This document shows positions 25,213 to 36,800 of a DNA stretch of 64,000 nucleotides, one piece after another (position 1 is the stretch's first letter; each line of letters starts with the position of its first letter). The DNA comes from Carya illinoinensis. Its lineage: Eukaryota > Streptophyta > Magnoliopsida > Fagales > Juglandaceae. The stretch lies in contig NC_056752.1 in assembly GCF_018687715.1 (NCBI RefSeq), positions 47,781,837-47,845,836 on the forward strand, read 5' to 3'. The position numbers were made by a program, and so were the translations under genes. The notes beneath the pieces are model-generated. The model had not been told where the DNA came from. It saw nothing but the letters and a program-made list of their open reading frames with translations, and did not search any database.

Positions 25213-27503
25213 AGCAGTGGCCATCGAATTATTGGTCTAATATGCATTTTAAATTATTTAATTTGTCAATTGGCACCTAAAACTATCATTTGAGTCTGGT
25301 TATAGTGTTAAAATTTTATTGGATTGAAAAATAAATAAATAAATTGAAAAATAAGAAGACATTTTCATTAATTAAAATGAGTTTGCATGTAGAGTAAAGG
25401 AATAATCCTTGAATATGATTGAAAGTATAGATCATGAGCCTTTGCAATTGCCTTGCTGTTTTTAACATTTACCCTGACTTTTCCTTTTCTAAACGTTACG
25501 TGGTTCTGAATTAAAGGAAGGAATCAATGTGTGAAGTGACTCCTTCTGCTCCTCCTGCTGCACAAACAATACGACAAAAATCTATTCATACCACAAGGGT
25601 ACCTTAATATTTAATGGCCACACAAATAGAGAGTATACCTTGGCGGTTGCCACGTAATGGTGTAATGCTTCCCCCCCACCCCTTAAATAATAATAATAAA
25701 TAAATAAATTTATTTTCTTGGAAATGCAGATGAAATATTAGAAAGATCTGTAGAGATTGCAGATATCTGATATCTTGATGGTTTTGTCAGAGCGCTTAAA
25801 TCTTATCTGGAGATATAGCTAGCCTGCTGGACAGATGTGTCGTCTATCCTTTATCATTACAACTTTGATCTTCAGAATCTGTTGCTTTTTAAGAGGCAAC
25901 TTCATTAATGGCCTTTCTTGCCAATATTTGTCTCATGCATTTTAATACATGATACATTTATAATGACATAATCCGTTTGGATTTGGCTAGATTTCACTGC
26001 AATTAACTTGTTTGTTTTATTCTCTCCCAAAAAAAAAAAAAAAAAAATTTATATATAATTAATTATATATATACTTATAAAATATATAAATACTATATAA
26101 TTATTTAAAAAAAATAAAATTTATTACTAAAAAATTAATTAATTTTTACTATGAGTTTTCTATTTTATTTTTTTTAAACGATTACACAACAGTTACACAA
26201 TTTAATAATTTACGGTTGCAAATATATATATATTTATAAAAATTTTATGTGTAATCATTTTTACGTGTTATTTCTGCATTCGATTAATGTGATTAGTTAC
26301 ATTATTTTTTTAATATAAAATATTTATTTTAACTAATCACATTAATAAAATACATAAAAAAAATATATAAATGTGATTCTATGTAGCAGAATTATATTTT
26401 ATACTATGTTTTAAACATCTTGTTCACTCACTAAATTAACTTTCTTTTAATTGAGTTTATAATTTAAGATCGAATTTTATTATGTATACGCCGGTGTGAT
26501 AATATAACAATGTTAATTATTACGAGATTCATTACAATTTTTAGAAAAATTAAAATATTGATATTTTTTAACATAATTCATATGGAAAGCTTTCACATCA
26601 ATGATATATTATGTGTATTAAAAATCATACAAGCAAACAGATTTTTTTCTTCGATCACTTACCTTTAAGGATTCGTTTGTACATTTAAAGTATCTTATAA
26701 TTATGTAAATAGTAATAAATAGTTTGAATAAAAATATTTTATTAGATTTAGAAAAAAAAGATGTTAAATAAAAATATTCTAAAATTAATATAATTTTTTA
26801 TTTTAAAATTTAAAATATTTTATATTTAAATAAGATTTAAAAAGTTAATTAAAAAATTTTTTCTTATCTCGTTATCCAAAAAGGAGGTTCCGATGTGATG
26901 TCCATTGAAACATATGATACAGGATATATGGCTAAACCAGAAAAGTTATGTATGGAATTGAGCAGAAATAAATTCTTATTCTAAAGGAAAATGATTGGTT
27001 CATTGCTGGTGGCTTCTGCTGGGGCTATCGTTAGCCTTATTTTATTTTTTTTTAATTTTTTTTAATAATTAAGAAATTTTTTTAATATTATTATAATTTT
27101 TTTATATTTTTTTAAAATATTTAAAAATATTAAAAAATAATTTTAAAAAAATAAAAATTTGTTTTTACTTATCGGAAGCCACCAACGTGCCTGTTGCACC
27201 GTCCTATTCTAAATTCGTAAAGCAGTCGAGGCCAAAGTCATGAGGCTATTTTTATGGACAATTGAGGTAAAAGCTTACCTAGTAGTAGCCAGTAGGGCTA
27301 AAATCCTATGGCCTTTGACAAGTCAATAACGGAAGAAAGAAAAATGATTTGTATTGTATTAGAATAATTCGATCTTATTTATATTTTATTATTTTTAATT
27401 ATTATTTAATATTCTATTTTTTTTATTATTCATAATTTTTCTTAATATTTTTCATTATACCCAAATATACCCTAAAAGGATACAAGTCTTTTTAATTCAC
27501 ATT

Positions 27504-27692
27504 TGGATATAGAAATGGTTTTACTTCTGACTCATGTTACTATTACAATGTTATAAAATTTTTATATAAAATATAATAAAAAATTTACTTTTTTTCAAAT
27601 TTTAAAATAATAATAATATTAAAAAATAATATTTTATTTAACTTTTAATTTTTATTTAAAATCATCTCATCTCATCTAACTATCTAAACTAC
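27504..27692. mobile_element. MITE of the ...ATCATCTCATCTCATC family
   Basis: About 190 bp, starting near CATTTGGATATAG and ending AAAATCATCTCATCTCATCTAAC. It has an AT-rich, TTTTAAATTTAAAATA-type interior. The same architecture and end motif recur at 63754-63933, and a degraded relative may lie at 4648-4800. Ends are approximate and no target duplication was fixed. Confidence 0.5.
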
Positions 27693-27782
27693 ACATTAAT
27701 AGTTATGATATATGAAAAATGTAATATCTAGCAATATATGGTTTGGATTTTGAAAAAATTACAGTATTTATTCTTATTAGGA

Positions 27783-27958
27783 AAAAGTAATACTATATAT
27801 AGTTATGGAATATGTAAATACCGCGAAATTATTTTGAAAAAGAGTAAAATTTATGATTAAAAAAATTAATTTTTTTTCATGTAAATTCTATATTAATTTA
27901 TTTTTTTCAAATAAACTACACGACGTTTGCATAACTACGATTACAAATATCATTCATA
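27783..27958. mobile_element. Palindromic MITE, copy 1
   Basis: About 175 bp with long imperfect inverted ends: AGTAATACTATATATAGTTATGGA at the left, and the reverse of ...CATAACTACGATTACAAATATCATT at the right. It shares both ends and interior (CCGC, ATTTTGAAAAAGAGT) with the copy in a cyclin L intron at 34845-35020. Confidence 0.6.
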
Positions 27959-28217
27959 ATCTATTAAAATGCAACTAGCTAGCTATGTTAGAGAAAAGAT
28001 CACGAGATTAGGACGTATGATTCCAATCTTTTTTGGGTGATTGATTTTGAATGAAATATACTTGGCTGGCTTAATTTGCATAAAATTAGCATGTTTTGGA
28101 AATTAATGTGGTTTGAGTTGTATTGCAATTAATACGCATTGATATCATTAAATATAAATACGTAAAAACAGGAATATTATAAACTGACACATATAAAATT
28201 TATTACTCCAAGCCAAG

Positions 28218-28250
28218 GCCAGTGCCAGTGCCAGTGCCAGTAGTGCCAGT
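28218..28250. repeat. Hexamer repeat GCCAGT just upstream of SPH1
   Basis: Four perfect tandem GCCAGT units followed by a partial one, ending 17 bases before the SPH1 start codon. It would lie in the 5'UTR. Confidence 0.85.
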
Positions 28251-28267
28251 AACAGATCAACAACATC

Positions 28268-28699
28268 ATGAAGGTTCATATCAGTCTTTTGCTCACTCTC
28301 TCCCTTGCAATTGCATTGTTTGTTGTATTCACTCTAATATCACAACCACAGCACCTAAACGGCATGGAATATGAGGTGCGGGTGGTGAATGGATTCACAG
28401 ACAACTCCTCTCTGCCTTTGGTAATTTGGTGTACATCAAAAGACGGTGATATGGGTGGACGTGCACTCCAAGAGCACGACGATTTCAGCTGGGTTGTCAG
28501 GACCAACTTCTGGGGCTCTACTCATTTCTTCTGCACCATGAAATGGGACCAAAAGAGGAAGAGTTTCGATGCGTTTAAGGTTCCAAGGGACAGTTATCGC
28601 TGCGGCCTTCTTAGGAAGTGCTTCTGGTTGGTGAAAGAGGATGGGTTTTATTTCAGCAATGATGATGTGAATTGGAAAAAGGACTTTTCCTGGTATTAG
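28268..28699 (+). CDS. S1-type self-incompatibility protein homolog (SPH), 143 aa
   Basis: A single-exon gene for a small secreted protein. A hydrophobic N-terminus (residues 4-25) is followed by the family core: EVRVVNGF, LPLVIWCTSKDGDMGG, WVVRTNFWGSTHFFCTMKW and a C-terminal CFWLVKEDGFYFS block. Four cysteines (55, 89, 112, 118) match the two-disulphide pattern of the family. Length and lack of introns are typical. Plant S1/SPH proteins include the Papaver stigma self-incompatibility ligand; most homologs are expressed in floral tissue and their partners are unknown. It is a neighbour of the SPH2 gene 3.1 kb downstream on the same strand. No breaks are seen. Cleavage of the signal peptide near residue 32 is a guess. 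Confidence 0.93.
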   Translation: MKVHISLLLTLSLAIALFVVFTLISQPQHLNGMEYEVRVVNGFTDNSSLPLVIWCTSKDGDMGGRALQEHDDFSWVVRTNFWGSTHFFCTMKWDQKRKSFDAFKVPRDSYRCGLLRKCFWLVKEDGFYFSNDDVNWKKDFSWY

Positions 28700-31600
28700 T
28701 TTAGCTGTTTTTGGAGAGAGAAAAATGAGAGACAGGCTTGCTTTGTGCTGTGCTATATATATATATATATATATATTCTCCGAGGATTTCATTGATCAGA
28801 TACTTTGTCAGCAGAAGTTGCGGGTTTCAGAGACCTTGACTGAAGACATATTTTCTGTATCTAGACTTCTTCTTCTTCCTCTTCTTCTTCTTCTTTTAAA
28901 AAAATATATAGACATTCCTTTCTTTTCTGCAAGACTTCAATATCTTTGTGTAGCCTCTTTCTTTTTGTTGTTTGGCATGGCTATCAAGTTTGAGCTTTAC
29001 ATCATCCGGACACGTTTCCTATCTAATTGCTGCTAATTATTGCCATCATGGTTGAACTATGTAGTCTGATCAGCTGCTTTCAATTTTTTTTCACGAGAAA
29101 AGAACAGGCGAACAGCAAGGTTAGGTTAAACTTTTCACTGAAATTGAATTAATCATATATATTATCTGCTAAAAGCCAGATATTTTCCATCCTAGCTAGC
29201 TTTAATTTCTAGTTGAATGACTGATGCATGAGCATAAGATCATCAGCTTTATGCATTTCAACTTTAAAGGCACAAAACGCCAATCTTGATGAGCTAGAAG
29301 TAGAAGTTATAGACTCTGGGATTCAATCGTACGTGGTTGATAAAAAAAGACAAAAGACAATATCAAAAAGTATGTAAAGATATATAGCGATAGATTTTTT
29401 ATAGATCTAGCTCCTTAACCTAATATATAGGAATATTAGGAAAATATATATGTTTATTCAAGTACTACATGAATCATGTCTCCTGCTTAGAGTTCAAAAC
29501 AATGATCTCCTAATTCATGGATTATTTTTCTCGTAAATAATTTTGACCAACTAGATAGATAGATAGATAGATAGGTAGACGTGAGATAAATCATACGAGG
29601 AAGTGAGGCCGGCCTTTGACAAAGACGTGGGTGTAGTCCTTTTATTTGGAAGCGCATATAAATACATGAAAGGTCAGTAATCGTGGTGCAGTACTCATCT
29701 AGTCAAGTCATTTTCAGAAACCCATGATCATGATCACAATGCTTCCTAAAAAACTAATGTGTGTCACGCATGCCTATCTATGTTAAATTAGTACTGTTGC
29801 ATCCCACATGGAGATCATCAGGCCAGAGAAGTTTTTGTGATCTCTGTTAGAAGCTGATCATCATCAAGTTGCGTTAAAGCTAGCTAGCTAGCTTAACTTT
29901 CAAAAGTGCCACACTAGAGATGACCAAAACAGGCATTTTCAATATCTTGAAAAAGGCGCCTTGCACTAGCTATAGGGGCATGCAGCAGTCTCTTTCTCAT
30001 AAGGAATCCAGAGACTTCTTTCCAGGAGATCTTTCTATCTTTGCACTGTTTCCTTCAACAGTTTTCTAGCTTCTTCTATTCGATAGGACCGGGCATATAT
30101 GCTATTATGCATGCCCCAACACCATTCTAATGGGGTTAAAATTGCGTATAGTGGATGTATGGCAATTTGAATCTTGATGCTTTTTTTGAGCCTCGGTCTC
30201 TCAAATTCTATTGGCAATTGCCAACTTAATCCACCCAAACCCAACCCATCTGTAGAGGCGCGTTACTGTTCTTATAATGAATGATGATGATCGTGTGCCC
30301 TCCAGTTAATATGGCACTAAATTTTGTAGTTTTTTTTTTCTTTTTTTATAAAATAAAAAAGTAGAACTTTTATTAAAAAAAACTATCGATAAGGCGGAGG
30401 AATAATCATATACAAGCAATCAAGACGTTAAGATTTATCTATCTAAATAAGACAATTTCAAATAGTCCGATTGCAAAAGACCCCGTAAACGTACAATACT
30501 AACACCATTCCTGTCGAAATCGATCATCTTACTTTTAGCACCTTCCATTTGTAGCTTAATGTCGAGAATTTTTTTTTACATAAATATTCATCACTTGCAA
30601 AATACCATAAAATATGAAGATAATTATTAATATATATTGGGTTGATATAATTGTAAATATTAATTATGTAAATACACTAACATTTTAATGAGAAATCAAT
30701 AGTGAATATTTAAGCAATAAATTGTGAAGATCATCCGAATCCAGACATGCATGTAAATATTGCAAGGGAAATTAATCTAAATTTATGTTCTTTTGACCTC
30801 CTCAATAACTCTTTAGTAATTACAAGATTAAATTAATAAGAGTAATTTGCTTACCAATTCTGCCAACAATGGTACCGGAATTTCCGTACCTTTTATATAT
30901 ATATATATATATATATAATATACTTAGAAGTGCAAGAAAAGCAATCTAGAAATTAAGTCATATATATATAACGGTTAATATCATGAATGCATTTATATAT
31001 ATATAAATATTTATATATTATATTAAGCTTTCGGTAACAGATCCATGGACGTGGCTTGCTTGAAAATCTACATGAATACCATAATATTGCTATATATTAA
31101 TAAATTTTTACTACATACAAGTAAAGTGATATACTAATCTATATATTAATACTGATTTTTTCATATTTAAAATTTAAATTAGTATTATTTTTTAATCAAT
31201 CACAATAAATTAATACAAATATTAATGTATAATTATATTTACAATTAAATTTTTTCATATTAATATTCATGCAATGAATCTCACTAGTATCACTTCACTT
31301 TAATTTAATTGGTTAATATTTTTGCCTTCGATCATTTATTTTCTCGATAAGGTCTGTGTCAGGTTTTTGTCCAGTTTCGAGCTATATCTGTCTTTCCAAC
31401 TTAAAGTACCCTCAAGATCATGGAGTAATAACACGAGAGAATGATCTAATTCTGGCTTTGATCTGGGTTTCCTAGGACTTTTTTTTCCCAAGTTGGTGCA
31501 GTACGATATAAATAGATAAAAATAGGAGTACTCCCAACAGAATTTTAATTACAGTACCAGAGACAAGCTGGCTTTTTTTATTTTTTCTTTTAATTAACCG

Positions 31601-31720
31601 ACAATCCATAAGTTTCTCCAAAAATTCTCTAATAATATTAACTCACAGCACAAGGGTAAGGGGAATCAGCAAGATCTCAGGAAACTAACATGCAAGTAGC
31701 ACTCCCCACCATTGATATTT
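28700..31720. other. Spacer between SPH1 and SPH2
   Basis: It begins with a (TA)n run at about 28754-28776 and continues AT-rich. GATA repeats (29553-29572), a (TA)n run near 30894-30918 and short palindromic AT stretches near 31100-31260 are the only structures. A 69-codon antisense open frame at 30035-30244 is not recognised and has no supporting context. No RNA gene is seen. Confidence 0.5.
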
Positions 31721-31735
31721 TGTTATATATAGTTA
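31721..31735 (+). promoter_or_regulatory. Candidate TATA box of SPH2
   Basis: TTATATATAG lies about 65 bases upstream of the SPH2 start codon, a suitable place for a TATA element with a short leader. This rests on position and sequence only. Confidence 0.4.
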
Positions 31736-31792
31736 GTCGAAGATCTGGGCATTAATCCCATGCAGTGTACATGACCGTCTTCACGTACAAAA

Positions 31793-32203
31793 ATGACAAC
31801 TCAGAGCGGCTTTGTCTTCCTTGTTCTAGCATGCACTACTGCTAATTTATTCGCAATAGCATCTGCTGTGAAAGACAATAACTTGACCGTCGTTCATGTC
31901 ATGAATAGCTTGCCAAAGAGCTCACCATATCCGTTGAAGATCCAATGCAAGTCGAAAAATATGCAGGTGCGGCATGGGGAGGAGGTGCTCAAAGTCGGGG
32001 ACGATTACAGGTGGACGGTTGAAAAAAATGAAATATACTACTGTCAAGCTGTATGGTTCAGATTCTTTGCTTCCTGGCATGCGTTTCAGCCCCAAAGAGA
32101 TTTAAGCAATGAGACTGTGTATTGGCTGATAAAGGATAATGGCTTCTTTCATAGCTGGGATAACTCTAGTTGGGTGAGAAAAGAAACGTGGCAAACTGAA
32201 TGA
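31793..32203 (+). CDS. S1-type self-incompatibility protein homolog (SPH), 136 aa, two-cysteine form
   Basis: Single-exon gene with a signal peptide (residues 1-25, ending AIASA) before a mature domain beginning LTVVHVMNSLP. Family signatures are YPLKIQCKSKNMQVRHGEE, GDDYRWTVEKNEIYYCQAVWF and the C-terminal YWLIKDNGFFHSWD. Only two mature cysteines (52 and 84) are present. The second pair found in SPH1 (112/118) is missing, the positions being filled by S/N and Y/W-type residues, so only one disulphide can form. It is strongly divergent from SPH1, so not a recent duplicate. No stop or frameshift is present. Function is inferred from the family as an extracellular signalling or recognition protein; the partner is unknown. 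Confidence 0.92.
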   Translation: MTTQSGFVFLVLACTTANLFAIASAVKDNNLTVVHVMNSLPKSSPYPLKIQCKSKNMQVRHGEEVLKVGDDYRWTVEKNEIYYCQAVWFRFFASWHAFQPQRDLSNETVYWLIKDNGFFHSWDNSSWVRKETWQTE

Positions 32204-32894
32204 TTTGATCTCAGTCAGGAGCTTTTTAGATGATCGTCATCGTGCAGGCTAGGATTTCTCTTCTATGTTTACGTTGAATGCATATATGATGATCAACTGA
32301 TCATGATCTCAAGGAATTAAGTTTTTTTTTTTGCTCAGTTTTCTTGCCATGTTTGATGTCACGGAAAGTACATACATGAATTCGGGCAGGAAATTGAGAA
32401 ATGGGAATTCGGGTACATATGCATGATTGATCATTATTGTTAATTTATTATATTTAATTTGAAGAAAGGTGAATTAAGATTTCTGATCCACCTAATTAAT
32501 TAAGAATGCATCCATCCATCTAATTTCTTACTGTTAGATCAGTGGAATTTAAATCGCCCGGCCAGCACGCATGCAACATATATATTTCCTTGATCTCCTG
32601 ATTCCTAATTCCATTGCCTTCGTTGGACGTAACATTCATATTCTAGAGAAAGGGATGTCTATATTCTATAATCGGTTCTCGATGAGTTCAGGGTTTAGCG
32701 TATAAAAGAGCTAAACGCGTAAAGTATGAGTAACAACAACGCAGTAGGAAAGGTACATACGTTATAAGATGAGAAAAACGCTACAAGATCATGTGCTGTA
32801 TAAAAATCTTGAATTTTATTATTAGGGTGATTATTCCAATATATTTCGATATTAGAATAAAATTTTTGTATACAGTACTGCATATCATATATAT
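32204..32894. other. SPH2 3' region and spacer
   Basis: Contains the SPH2 3'UTR and AT-rich sequence with no coding or RNA signal. The last 15 bases (32880-32894) are the probable left target duplication of the adjacent SINE. Confidence 0.5.
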
Positions 32895-33121
32895 TTTTTT
32901 TTATTGACACCAGATGTCGAGGAACAACATCCAAACTAATCCCGGTGGCACACAGACCCTCAACAAGAAATTTTCCATAATTACACATCGGATAATTCAA
33001 AAAAAAATCTCTCGACCCCTAAAGATTGTTTACACCCAAGAAAATTTAAATCTTAGACTTGGGGGAATATGTCTCGAGCCTAAGGCCTTTACCGCTTGAT
33101 CCAGCCAATCCTTAGGGGTTT
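32895..33121 (-). mobile_element. tRNA-derived SINE
   Basis: Read on the minus strand it starts near 33121 with a tRNA-like head. An A-box-like TGGCTGGATCAAGCGG is followed by a B-box-like GGCTCGAGACA. The body then reads ...TGTGTGCCACCGGGATTAGT and ...TTCCTCGACATCTGGTGTCAATA, and it ends in an A tail (T run at 32895-32902 on the plus strand). Flanking 15-bp sequences at 32880-32894 and 33122-33136 match at 13 of 15 positions, consistent with a target duplication. The body sequence resembles angiosperm Au-like SINEs; that family assignment is from memory. Confidence 0.7.
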
Positions 33122-33847
33122 GCATGCTATATATATAAATTATAGAATTATGGAATGAACATAGGTTAAAACCCACGAGAAACAAACCATAACGACTAAT
33201 GAACAACCACAACAGAACGCATAATGTTGAAACAAAATTTGAAAATTCATACAACATAAATGTTAAACAAAATGAAAATTAAAGAGAGAAAATATATGTC
33301 AGGGCTAAGAAAGCAAGGAGAAAATGAGGGAACAGATTCAAAATTACAAAAATATCATTCATACTCAAAATTACAACAATGCTACCAAGAACTAAAAGGT
33401 TACATATATATATATACACCATTTGAGTTTAAACGAAAAAAGCACACAAATGCCATAAATCAAATTCCATACTAGAATGCAAATTCTAGTTGGGATGGTC
33501 TGAACAGTTCGAAACAGCTCAGAATTTAGAGCGAAACGAAAAAAAAAAGGGGGTAAAATGTACTGATTATACCCCAGTACAATAAACTCCAAGCATTTTG
33601 ATTGAGACGAAATGTAGAACTAATTGTACTAGCAGCACTATCGATAGCTGTGTACAAAATCAACAGTTGATCTTGTACAGAGGTTGATTTGCAAATCAGG
33701 TCATACATCTGCAGTCAACAGTAATTATTGTTTCAATGAAGCATATTTTCATTTTCCTCCACTACTTTGTATTTCCTACCTGCAGGCCAAACGTGACTTA
33801 CAGAGATGAATGAATACAAATAACATGCCTCAAAGACAGGTTTAAGA

Positions 33848-36800
33848 TTATGAACGATGTCTATGGCGATCCTTCTCCCTTGAAGAATAAGAGGAACTGT
33901 AGTAGTCACGATCTGAAATGAAAAAGGGGTTCAGATAAAAGGAACTATGGTCTAACGAGAACCCATACTACAAAATACCAAAGGGGAAACAAGCACATAC
34001 CTCGTGATGAGTGGTGTCTTGAGCGTCCTCCTGCATCCACAAGACAAAGTCGACATCATTAGAAAATGTTAGAGAACAAAAGAAAAGGGCGCCACGCTAC
34101 ATTCAAATTTCAAGGATACACCCGTAACACATATTAAAGATGGCATCAGGTTCATGAACAAAAATGGTTGTAAACATACCTGAATCCTTTCCTCTATCCC
34201 TAGAAAGATGACTGCGATCCTTGACTTTATCTCTGTCCCTCTCACTTTCCTCTCGGTCCCATTCCCGGTCAGAATCTCTGCCCCTATCACGATCACGAGC
34301 CTTTATTCTGTCCTCCCTCTCCCTTTCCCTGTCCCTTTCCCTCTCTTTCTCTCTCTCCCTATTTCGCTCCCTACTTGCCTCTGTCCTGTGCTCGGGATAG
34401 GATTTTAGCATGGGCTCTTCTCTAGCATCTCCTTCAACAGGCACGTTCAATGGCTCATCATCACTTTTCTTAGTCTCCTTCAACTTGTCAATGGCTACTC
34501 TTATCAATACATCTTTGGATCCACCAGATCCTGGATTAGCTGCTGCTGAAGTTGGCTTGGCATTAGCTGTAGGGCTAGTCTGCTGAACCTCCTACAGAAA
34601 AGAAATGACATAAAAACCTGGCCTTACTAATGTGATTCTAGTCTCATTGGGAGATAATAGTTTCAATACATGCCATCATCTGGTGAAACAAGTTTTCTGC
34701 AGTCCTCACAATTGCCATTCTTTCTCTAGAAAGAGCATCAGTAATGGTGTAACATAACCAAAAATCAAGTGGTCTAACAAGCCAACTCCACAATTAGAAT
34801 TTTTGGAAAAAAAACCCTAAGGGATTGGCAATTGGAAAAGAGTAATGCTACATATAGTCATAGAGTGTGCAAGTGCCGCACAATCATTTTGAAAAAGAGT
34901 GGAGTTCACAATTAAAAAGTTAGTTTTTTTTTTTTTTTTTCCTTGTGGGTTTCATATTAATTCAATTTTTTCAAAAAAACTGCGCGGCATTTGCACAATC
35001 CATGACTACAAATATCATTTCTCATTGAAAAATTGCAAACAACATATTAGCATAAGCTCAATGTTTCCAATGAAAGTTATAAGAGTGCAAGAATAAGATA
35101 TAATACCTTGGGTACAAACTGAGATTGCGAATCCCTTGACTTGTTAGAAAATGTAAAAGAATCTCCATCCTTACAGACTGGAATGTACAGTGCCTTAGGA
35201 AGGCTGTACAGGTGAGCCAGAACACTACAAACTTCATCAATCCCAGACTTGTCTGCATCAAAGGCCTTCCACCATGGAGGATTCTCAGGAAGGGGTACCT
35301 GGAACCGACGTGCCGCAACATAGACAACCCCACAGGCCACAACCTCGCTCTTGAATCGAACACACAAGGTCGTACGCAAACTGATAAAATTTTGATGTTA
35401 GAAACAGAAGTATACAATAAATAGAGCCTAGCAGTGGAAGTATAAGCCATAGAGTAAAACAGGAAAAAAATAAAAAAAATGTCAGAATCAGAGGTCAAAA
35501 TGCTACAAACAATTGGGGAATAGAAGTCTACATACACAAGAGAGTACACAAAAATAAACTCAAAAACTTATGTGACTTCATATGATCCATTAGATCTACT
35601 TTATAATAAAAGTAACTTTACAATCTGACGTACTGCATCAATCCACATCAGCTTGTGAGCTTACTTTTGTGTAATCCCTTTGTGGCTAAAGTATTTCTCA
35701 TTGGGTAAAGGAAAAATATGCTTTTGGAGTTCTAACCATCATTTAAAATTATAAAATATTGTTGAATGCAATTCCATCCAGTGCACCAAATTCAAGCAGT
35801 GGGGTTACAAATAAACAACTTTCAAGAAATTACTCGTGGTGGGTTGATTGTTAGTAACTTGGAAAGTTCTTCTACCAAGAAACAGAAGTATTTCTGCATC
35901 ATTCTAGTATTGGTCGATCTTAATTTTGTAGATTCTATTCCAGCGACTGAAAATTAGGAACATGCAGGAATTAGAAGTATGGAACAAAATAAAATAATTT
36001 TTATGATTCTATAGCTATTTCTACATAAATAACAACCAGAAGAAGAATAGGTGGAAAGATTCAAATCAAATCGAATCTACACTTGGAGCATGACCTGATT
36101 GGCAACAACAATAGTTCAATAGCTCATGACATCTTGAGAAAACCAAAAGGAGCAATTTAATCACGTGATGTCAGCAATTTTGACAAGTGCCATTTCTACT
36201 GTAGGCCCATTTATCTTCAAATAAGCAATATTTGAGTCTACCATAGTTCTATGTAAACAAAACTTCACAAGAGCCAATGGGATCAAGTCCTTCATTGGAA
36301 GTTATTGTTACTACTTATTTTCTATTGTGTACCAATGCCAATTTGTGCATGAAAAGTAGATCAAGTCTACCACAATTTGTGTAAGCAAATTCTAGAGATG
36401 CAAAGCTTTTGTGTTAAATGGATGTCAAAATAATAAGAACACAAAGCACATAGGTTATGTAGTAACTAATGGAAGATATATCTACAAGTACTTTATTTGC
36501 AGAAGGTACCTATCATTTGCGAGATTCCAAGCTTCTTGCGTCAGTTCTGGAGGTGTTTCAAGGGTGGCGAGGTAGTTAGATATGAATTTATGAGGATGTT
36601 CAACATGACAAATGAATCCCATCTCCTTCAATATATGTCTTTCTGTTCGACTCAAGTCTGTCTTGAGCTCATGATATTTCTGTTAGAAAAGAAACCCAAA
36701 GAAATAGGAAACCATGAAAATGGACTTTTAAAGAAAAAAATAAAAACAACACTTGAACAGCTAAAATCAACCACTTGTCCAGACAAAAAGCCAGCATACT

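Larger units (their letters stand above)
25213..28217. other. AT-rich intergenic region with MITE remnants
   Basis: No gene is seen. It contains a poly-A run near 26030 and palindromic AT-rich stretches. One at about 26225-26400 has inverted TGATTAGTTACATTA / TAACTAATCACATTA arms. The two better-defined MITEs in this stretch are listed separately. The 1 kb upstream of 28268 would hold the SPH promoter, but no clear TATA box was singled out. Confidence 0.5.

Noticed and set aside
30035..30244. 69-codon antisense ORF between SPH1 and SPH2
   Set aside because: No recognisable domain, no splice context and no neighbouring exons; likely chance.
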